DNA of 10,000 nt from Eimeria necatrix (Eukaryota; Apicomplexa; Conoidasida; Eucoccidiorida; Eimeriidae), in contig NW_013654477.1 in the NCBI RefSeq assembly GCF_000499385.1, forward strand, positions 10,001 through 20,000, read 5' to 3'. Under the pieces are notes generated by a model. It was not told the DNA's origin. It saw nothing but the letters and a program-made list of their open reading frames with translations, and did not search any database. Below are positions 1-7,444 of the stretch, piece by piece; position 1 is the first letter of the stretch; every line of letters begins with the position of its first letter. The position numbers and the translations under genes were made by a program.

Positions 1-600
1 TAGCTAGCTAACTAGCTAGCTAGCTGCAAGTGGCTCGCTAGCAAGCCAGATTGCTAGCTAGCTAGCTAGCTAGCTAGCCACAGCTAGCTGCAGGCGGTTT
101 GCTAGCTAGCCAAATTGATAGCTAGCTACAGCTAGCCACAGCCAGCTGCAGCCGCTTATTTAGCCCCAGCGAGCAACTACCCCCAGCTAGCTACATCTGC
201 CGCTGGCTAGCTGGCTGCAGATCTAGCTAGCTAGCCACAGCTAGCCAGAACTGGACGTACTTAGGAGTAGCTAGCTGTGGCTAGCTGTAGCTAGCTGTAG
301 CTAGCTCTAGCTAGCTGTAGCAAGTCGTAGCTAGCCGTAGGTAGCTGCGTCTAGCTGCAGCTAGCCGTGGTTTGCTGCAGCTAGCTGCAACTAGCTGCCG
401 CAAGTCGCAGCTAGCCGTGGCTTGCTGCAGCAAGCTGCAGCTAGCTGCAGCTAGCTGTGGACAGCTGCAGCAAGCTGTAGCTAGCGGTGGTTTGCTGCAG
501 CTAGCTGTGGCTAGCAGCAAGTATTTCAGTTTGCTTCTTTTTGCTGCTGCAGATCTCCTAATTTGCTGCTTTTGTTTGCCTAGACGCAGCAGGAGCTTCC
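1..600. repeat. Degenerate TAGC / CTAGCTG repeat field
   Basis: The first 240 bases are dominated by TAGCTAGC runs broken by CAGCTAG and GCCACAG variants. From about 265 to 530 the unit drifts to ten-base CTAGCTGTAG and then to CTAGCTGCAG and TTGCTGCAG variants. Both strands are open for 80-100 codons, with peptides consisting only of Leu, Ala, Cys and Ser repeats, so I do not call a gene. A slow change of unit along the array suggests local expansion with mutation. Confidence 0.8.
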
Positions 601-622
601 GTGGCTGCCAATACACTAAACT

Positions 623-657
623 AGGGTTTAGGGTTTAGGGTTTAGGGTTTAGGGTTT
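623..657 (+). repeat. Interstitial telomere-like array, five AGGGTTT units
   Basis: Five perfect AGGGTTT heptamers. TTTAGGG is the telomere repeat type of Eimeria and several other apicomplexans and of plants; short internal copies are known in Eimeria genomes. It is flanked by unique sequence, so it is not a chromosome end here. Confidence 0.9.
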
Positions 658-723
658 GGAAACTGCGAAAGCTCCTCGGCTCTTGCAAATGAGCTTCTAA
701 AGCCACTTATTAGAAATTACTTT

Positions 724-737
724 CTATTATTATTACT

Positions 738-768
<31 letters not shown>

Positions 769-806
769 TTTTATTTATTTATTTATTTATTTTTTATTAT
801 TTGTAT
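724..806. repeat. TATT / TTTA microsatellite
   Basis: ATTATTATT followed by a long (TTTA)n tract with one slip near 770. The remainder of 658-1290 is AT-rich intergenic sequence with no recognisable gene, apart from two GCATGC copies near 870-890. Confidence 0.85.
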
Positions 807-1055
807 TTTAGAAGTTAAAAAAGTGGAAAGCAAAAATAATTCAAATTCAGCAGCAGCCAGCTGCTGCGTGCATGCAGTTCATGTTGCATGCAAAGTTTGG
901 ATTTGAAAGAAAAAAAGTTTTTAATGTTTTTAACTTTAAACAAATTTAAAAAATAAATTTAAATTTATTTTAATTTAATTTATTTATTTTAATTAGATCT
1001 TTTAATGCTCTGAATGGCATTTATTTTCAAGCCTTCCGAGCACTTTGAATTAAAA

Positions 1056-1150
1056 CCTGATTTAATTAATTTAATTTAATTTAATTAATTTAATTAATTT
1101 AATTTAATTTAATTTAATTCATTTAATTCATTTAATTTATTTTATTTTAA
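1056..1150. repeat. TTTAATTTAATTAA repeat
   Basis: Five- and nine-base TTTAA / TTTAATTAA units in tandem. Purely AT, with no coding potential. Confidence 0.8.
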
Positions 1151-1293
1151 ACACTTTTATTGTGTGCAACAACACCAGACACTTCATAAATTCAATTTCA
1201 CATTTCCACTTTTGTTAATTTAATTTCACAATTTCTTTTCTTTATAACAATTCGCATGCTCGCAAACATAGGCATTTAATGCTTCTTTACACA

Positions 1294-1402
1294 CCCCAAA
1301 CCCCAAACCCTAAACCCTAAACCCTAACGAGGGTTTAGGGGGGCCTTGGGGCCCCCAAAGAGGGTTTAGGGGGCCCCAAGCGGGTTTTTGGGGGCCCCCA
1401 GG
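1294..1402. repeat. Inverted telomere-like array fused to GGGGCCCC repeat
   Basis: Two CCCCAAA units are followed by CCCTAAA units to about 1327. The sequence then turns over directly into GAGGGTTTAGGG at 1329-1340, so the C-rich and G-rich strands meet head to head. From there to 1402 GAGGGTTTAGGG alternates with GGGGCCCC-type blocks in two imperfect units of about 35-40 bases. This small tract links the telomere-like and the GGGGCCCC repeat families of the window. Confidence 0.85.
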
Positions 1403-1550
1403 TGCCGTTTATAGTTTAATTGCACTTTGTCAATTTAATTTACTTTTTTTAATCTTTATTATTTTTAATTTAACTTCAGAAGGGCCTGCAGCAGCTTTTG
1501 CTGCTTCCGGGCCTCTGGCCTATTCAAAAAGCTGCAGCAAATTCAAAAAG

Positions 1551-1551
<1 letters not shown>

Positions 1552-1597
<46 letters not shown>

Positions 1598-1603
1598 AGC
1601 AGC
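1552..1603. repeat. CTG/CAG trinucleotide tract
   Basis: About fifteen CTG units ending in a short inverted CAGCAGCA. It lies at the edge of the GCATGC minisatellite, outside the PDE gene. Confidence 0.95.
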
Positions 1604-1605
1604 AC

Positions 1606-2215
1606 TTGCATGCATGCGCAGCAGCGCGGGCACAAGACGCATTTGCATGCACATGAAATGGGGCTTTGCATGCAAATTCAGGAAGCATTTGCATGCAAAT
1701 TTTGGAGACTCCTGCATGCGTTTGCATGCAACTTTAGGAGGCATTTGCATGCAAATGGAATGAGACTTTGCATGCAAACTCAGGGACATTTGCATGCACT
1801 TGCATGCGAATTTAAGAGGCACTTGCATGCAAATGGAGTGAGCCTTTGCATGCAAATTTAGGGGGCATTTGCATGCGAATTTATAAGACATTTGCATGCA
1901 TTTGCATGCAAATGGAAGGAGCCTTTGCATGCATTTGCATGCATTTGCATGCATTTGCATGCAAATGGAATGAGCCTTTGCATGCATTTGCATGCAAATT
2001 TATTAAGCATTTGCATGCAGAGCTGACAAGCGCTTGCATGCAAATTCTACCTGCATGCAAACAAAACAAAGACTTGCATGCAGCTTTGCATGCAGTATTT
2101 GCATGCATTTGCATGCATTTGCATGCAAATGCTGCATGCATTTGCATGCATTTGCATGCAAGCTGGAAATTGCACTGCAGGACGTTGCATGCCTTTGCAT
2201 GCACGCAGAAGAGTG
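1606..2215. repeat. GCATGC minisatellite built on TTTGCATGCAAA
   Basis: Dozens of palindromic (A)TTTGCATGCAAA(T) cores separated by short spacers. Two spacer types recur and often alternate: one like TTTAGGAGGCA and one like TGGAATGAGCC, giving a unit near 23 bases and a higher-order unit near 46. Elsewhere TTTGCATGCA runs directly in tandem (1925-1965, 2097-2160). Because the core is its own reverse complement, both strands are open in several frames and give similar Cys-Met-Gln / His-Ala-Asn peptides up to about 160 codons. I treat these as artefacts. The array lies downstream of the PDE stop codon and may be within its 3' untranslated region. Confidence 0.9.
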
Positions 2216-2238
2216 TCGAGGAAAGCAACGGCGGAAAA

Positions 2239-2262
2239 CCCGCAGCAGCCGCAGCAGCAGCT

Positions 2263-2305
<43 letters not shown>

Positions 2306-2306
2306 G
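2239..2306. repeat. CAG tract abutting the PDE stop codon
   Basis: CAGCAGCCG then about twenty CAG units on the plus strand (CTG in the gene's orientation), ending two bases from the TGA at 2307-2309. On transcription it would be the start of the 3' untranslated region. Confidence 0.9.
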
Positions 2307-2445
2307 TCAGGCCTCAAGCAAGCTGCTGCTGCGGCGGTAAAAGCCCCGCTGCAGAGTCTCTCTGTCTATGACAATGTACATTCCGCTGTTGTCCAAAACT
2401 GTCCACCGCTTCACGTTGCTCTGGTAACGCTTCCGCAGCGTCTCC
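2307..2445 (-). CDS. PDE exon 8: C-terminal helix and stop
   Basis: One base completes Arg (AG+G), then 45 codons and TGA at 2309-2307. ETLRKRYQSNVKRWTVLD fits the last PDE helix, which has the pattern L-x6-N-x3-W. The acceptor is CTGCTGCAG|GGAG. The last residues (RRSSSLLEA) are read from the edge of a CAG tract, so the C-terminal tail seems to have grown from repeat DNA. An alternative splice in the tail cannot be excluded. Confidence 0.88.
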
Positions 2446-2447
2446 CT

Positions 2448-2483
<36 letters not shown>

Positions 2484-2800
2484 GCAGCAGCAGCAGCAGC
2501 AGCAGCAGCAGCGGCAGCAGCAGCAGGATCCCGCGCAAAGTCGTAGTCAACAGTAGCAGCAGTAGAATGATCATCACTAACATCCCGCCCCAACCTTCCC
2601 TTCCTCCTCCCCCTGCTCCCCAGCAGCAGCAGCAGCAGCAGCAGCTGCTGCTGCTGCTGCTGTTGACCTGCTACCACTACTGCCAGCGTTGCAGCTACTG
2701 CTGCAGCTGCTGCTACTACTGCCGCTGCAGCAACTCCCACTACTCCTACTTTAACCGCTGCAGCTGCAGCAGCAGCAGCAGCACCTGCTGCTGCCGCTGC

Positions 2801-2863
<63 letters not shown>

Positions 2864-3309
2864 ACCTGACGAATTGGGGGTGCTTGTTGGGGTGCTGCGC
2901 AGTTTGCTCGATGGCCTCGAGTTCGGCCAGCAGCGGCTCGACGAGGACTTGGAGAAAAAAAAGTTGATTTTGAGCCAGACTTTGGTGGGCCTCTCTGTTG
3001 CAAACTGAAGACACGGGCAGCTTCAGCCTTCGCTCTGCGTCGCCCTGCAGCAGCAATCAGAAAAGAATTAAAAAGACTTAAAAAGAATTAAAAAGAATTA
3101 AAAAGAATTTTAAAAAATTAAAAAAAATTAAAAAAAATAAAAAAAATTAAAAAAATTGAAAAAAATCAAAAAAATGCAGAAAATTCATCAAAATGGAACA
3201 AGAGGGAGGGCGGGCGAGGGTCGCAGCTTTCGCATGCATGCGCAACCTGCTGCTGCTGCTGCTGCTCGTTGCCCCTGCGCTGCAGCGCCGCCGTTGCACC
3301 CCCCGCCGC

Positions 3310-3357
<48 letters not shown>

Positions 3358-6300
3358 AGCAGCTCACCTGCTGGTAGAACTCCTCGGATATCTTGCAAGT
3401 CCACACGAGGTGGTCTTTCCAACACAACAACGCGTGAGACAAATCCGCCATTTTCAAAAGCATTTTTCGAACGTGAAGAGCGTCTTCTTCGCGGACAAAT
3501 AAGTTGAAGTCCGGACAGGCCCGCCGGCTCTTAGGCAAACAAACAAATACTTTTTATTTATTTTAATTAATTAATTAATTAATTAATTAATTAACTAATT
3601 AATTAATTAATTAATTAATTAATTAATTAATTAACTAATTGGTTAGTTAGTTAGTTAGTTAATTAGTTAGTTAATTAATTAATTGGTTAATTAGTTAATT
3701 AGTTAATTAGTTATTTAATTAATTAATTAATTAATTAATTAATTAATTAATTAATTAATTAATTAATTAATTAATTAAGATTAATTAACCAATTAATTAA
3801 TTAATTAAAATAAATAAATAAAAACTCACTTTGCATCTGGAGACTAAGTCAATATGTTCTTTCATGTCAGTGGCCAAAATGAGGGCAATGATTTGTTGCC
3901 TGAGAGCTTGATAAGACTGCGAAAATAAAATTGAAGTTTGGAATTCAAATTTGTTGGAATTAAAAGAAAATAAAAGACTTTTGGAGAAATAAAAACAATT
4001 TAAAACCCAATTGGACATTTAAAAACAAATTTAACTCCTAAATATCTTCAAATGGAACTTCTTTTCGAAAAATTCGAACTTAAATTTTAAAAATTCGAAA
4101 AATTCAACAAGTTCAGATGCAGCCTTGTTTTTGATTTTTCGTTTTTTGTTTTTTTTAGTTTTAATTTCTTTTAAACTTCTTTTCAATTCAAATCTTCTGC
4201 CGTTTTGATTCTTTTAATGCAAAAAAAATAAATTATATTTAATTCATTTAATGCAAAAAGAAACATAGATTAAAGTAAATTCATTTAGTGCAAAAGATAA
4301 ATTGAATTAAGTTCATTTAATGCAAAAAGAAAATAAATCAAATTAAATCCATTTAATGCGAAAAGAAAACACGTTAAATTAAATTGAATTAAATAAAATT
4401 AAGTTTCTTTAATGCACAAGCTAAATCAAATCAAATTAAATCAAATTAAAGTAAATCAAATCAAATTAAACCAAATTAAATTAAATCAAATCAAATTACA
4501 TCAAATCAAATTAAATCAAATCAAATTAAATCAAATTAAATCAAATTAAATCAAATTGAGTCAAATTAAATCAAATTAAATCAATTCAAATTAAATTAAA
4601 TCAAATCAAATTAAATTAAATTAAATTAAATTAAATGAAAAACAAATCCCACCTCTGGGTTTTGCGAACAGAAAATGTTCGCCGAGGGGCTGCGGGCAAA
4701 AACGCGGAAAAGAAGAAAAGAATTTAAATTTAAATTAATTTTTTGAATTTGAATTTAATTGCAAATACTTGAATTAGAATTTGATTGCAATTTAATTTGA
4801 ACCTGATTACAATTTAATTTGAATTTAATTTGAATTTATTTTATTTTTAATTTCAACTTCATCAGCTCAACCAAACTTTTATTTTGAAGTTCATTTGCAT
4901 TTAAACTGGGATTTAATTCACTTTGAATTTAAAAAACAAAAAAGAAAAAAAGAAATTAATTTCATTCACTCCAAACCACTTTCAACCCATGTTGCGGTGT
5001 ACGTACACCTGAACGCGGCGCTGCAGTGTACGGACAGCTCGGTTTGGAGCGCCACAAACGCGGAAAAAAGCGGAAAGTGGAATTTAAATTTATTTCCAAA
5101 AGCACTTTCGAGCGCATGCATTAGCGCATGCAGCATTTACATTTCGTTGATGATTCGAAACAAAACTGAAGCATGAAAGTTTTCCAAAATGGACTTGTCG
5201 TTGTAAATCGTCGCCAGCGGGTGTCTAGACTGCTGCAAAAACCCATTTGTCTTTCCCAAGTGGCCCACGTCGTGCGCCAGCGCCGCCAGCCCCAGGCAAA
5301 ACGTCCCCGTCTTCTCCCTGCATGCATGCATGCATGCATGCATGCATGCATGCATGCGTGCATGCATGCGTGCATGCATGCGTGCATGCATGCGTGCATG
5401 CATGCGTGCATGCATGCATGCATGCATGCGTGCATGCATGCGTGCATGCATGCGTGCATGCATGCATGCATGCGTGGGGTGCATGCGTGCGTGGCTGGGG
5501 GCAGTTGAGGTGGAAAAAGGGAGTGCGGGACACTGGTGAAACTGTTTTGGGCTAGTGCATGCATGCAGTCCACTGCATGCATGCATGCATGCATGCATGC
5601 AGTCTAATGCATGCATGCGTGCAGGGAAGTGCATGCATGCATGCGGTCTAATGCATGCAGGCACTTTAATGCATGCATGTAGTTCAATGCATGCACGCAG
5701 TTTAGTGTATACTGCTGCTATTGCTGCTACAACCGGTGCTGCTGCTGCTACTTTTGTTGCTGCTGTTGCTTCTTCTATTAAAGCTGCTGCTGCTGCTGCT
5801 GTTGTTTCTTTTATTAAAGCTGCTGCTGCTGCTGCTGCTGCTTCTTCTATTAAAGCTGCTGCTGCTGCTGTTGCTTCTTCTATGAAAGCTGCTGCTGCTG
5901 CTGCTGCTGCACCAATTACTGCAACTGTTGCTGCGGCGACCCTCTTTGGTTTTTCTGCTTCTGTCTGCCTGCTAGCTGCTGACAATCGAACTGGCCAATT
6001 AACTGAATTAATTAATTAATCATTGAAGTTGGAGAATTAATTACTTTAACTAATTAATTAATTAAATTAATTTAATTAATTTAATTAATTTAATTAATTT
6101 AATTAATTTAATTAATTTAATTAATTTAATTAATTTAATTAATATCTCTTTCTGCAAACGAAGGACTGCGAGGGTTTTGTGTTTGAATTGGGGTGTATAG
6201 ACAGCTCGGAAGAACGCCGTTTGCTGGAAACTGTTGAATTGGAGCTTAAACTTCGGCATTTTTGATTTAAATTGAATTAAAAAGTATTTAATTTGAAAAT

Positions 6301-6857
6301 AATTCATTTTAAATGCCTAAATTACCTCAAAGGATCAAGAGCTAGCTTCGTGTTCAAGACCATTGCTGCATGCGCCACCTGCGCCGCGTGGGTGGCTGTG
6401 TGGTAGGGAATGTCGGGGTCGTATCTTGCCTAAATCCAAATAAATAAAATAAATAAAATAAATAAAATAAATAAAATGAATAAAATAAATTAAATAAATA
6501 AATAAATTAAATAAATAAAGTAATATAATTAAATTAAATCAATTAAATTAAATTAATTAAGTTAATAAATGGTAATAAATAAGCAACAGTGGCGGCAAAG
6601 AATGAACAAGAAATTAACCGGAAGTGCCAAATCAAAGCAGCAAAAAAAGAAATAAATCAAAAAATTAATTAATAAATAAACTTTCACTTTCATTTAATTT
6701 ATTTTAAATAAAGTGAAAATGTGAAATTAATTTAAAACAAAATTAGACAAAGAAATACAAAAAATAATTAATTTGCGAAACAAATGAGGAAATCAAAAGC
6801 AAAAGAATTGCAATAAGCAAGTACATAATAATAATATTAGATCGTAATAAGAAAAAC

Positions 6858-6902
<45 letters not shown>

Positions 6903-6945
6903 TATAATTATAATAATAATGATGATAATAATAATAATAATAATG

Positions 6946-6980
<35 letters not shown>

Positions 6981-7265
6981 CGGCAAACAAGCCAAAATCT
7001 GAAACTCCTTTTGCACTTCAAATTAAAAAAAAGAAAAAACTCTGCAGCAAAGACATGAAGTCTAAAAAGCAAAAAAAGTTTAAAAAAAAATCAAAAAGTT
7101 TCAAATTGATAATTATTAAATGGTCTCCAAAAATTAAAAAGGAATTCTAAAAATCCTAAATCAATAATTATTGAAATGGCCAATTAACAAAAAGGAATTC
7201 AAAAAGTCTCACATTAACATTCATCAAATATTCTATTAAAAAACAATATTCAGCAGCAGCAGCAC

Positions 7266-7301
<36 letters not shown>

Positions 7302-7376
7302 CACCATCATCACCATCACCATCACCACCACAACCACCACTACCACCACCACCACCAACGCCACCACCAGCCCTAT

Positions 7377-7444
<68 letters not shown>

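Larger units (their letters stand above)
5318..6325 (-). other. PDE intron between exons 2 and 3, mosaic of repeat blocks
   Basis: A 1008-nt intron with donor GTAATT and acceptor TGCATGCAG. It is made of separate blocks: TTAATTTAA (6001-6142), a GCT minisatellite (5718-5935), an interrupted ATGCATGCA array (5554-5710) and a TGCATGCATGCG array (5318-5475). A non-repetitive GC-richer island at 6155-6260 might be a missed alternative exon, but no PDE residues are lacking here. Confidence 0.8.

Noticed and set aside
311..638. Overlapping open frames on both strands in the TAGC field
   Set aside because: Peptides are only Leu/Ala/Ser/Cys repeats, and overlap on opposite strands is explained by the near-palindromic repeat.
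623..657. A true chromosome end
   Set aside because: Only five repeat units, with unique sequence on both sides.
1520..2546. Open frames of 100-170 codons on both strands through the GCATGC array (Cys-Met-Gln-His-Ala repeats)
   Set aside because: The core is palindromic and contains no stops, so both strands and several frames stay open at once. No non-repeat domain is attached and the peptides mirror the repeat unit.
4895..5176. 93-codon plus-strand frame
   Set aside because: It lies in a PDE intron and over part of exon 3, shows no domain, and its composition follows the AT-rich background.
5173..6019. Plus-strand frames with Met-His-Ala-Cys and poly-Ala repeats
   Set aside because: They lie opposite the well-supported PDE exon 3 and its intron and consist of TGCA and GCT repeat translation.
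6062..6307. Minus-strand frame with a Leu-Ile-Lys repeat and a GC-richer island at 6155-6260 as an extra PDE exon
   Set aside because: Exons 2 and 3 already join in phase with no residues missing from the PDE domain, and no convincing donor follows the island.
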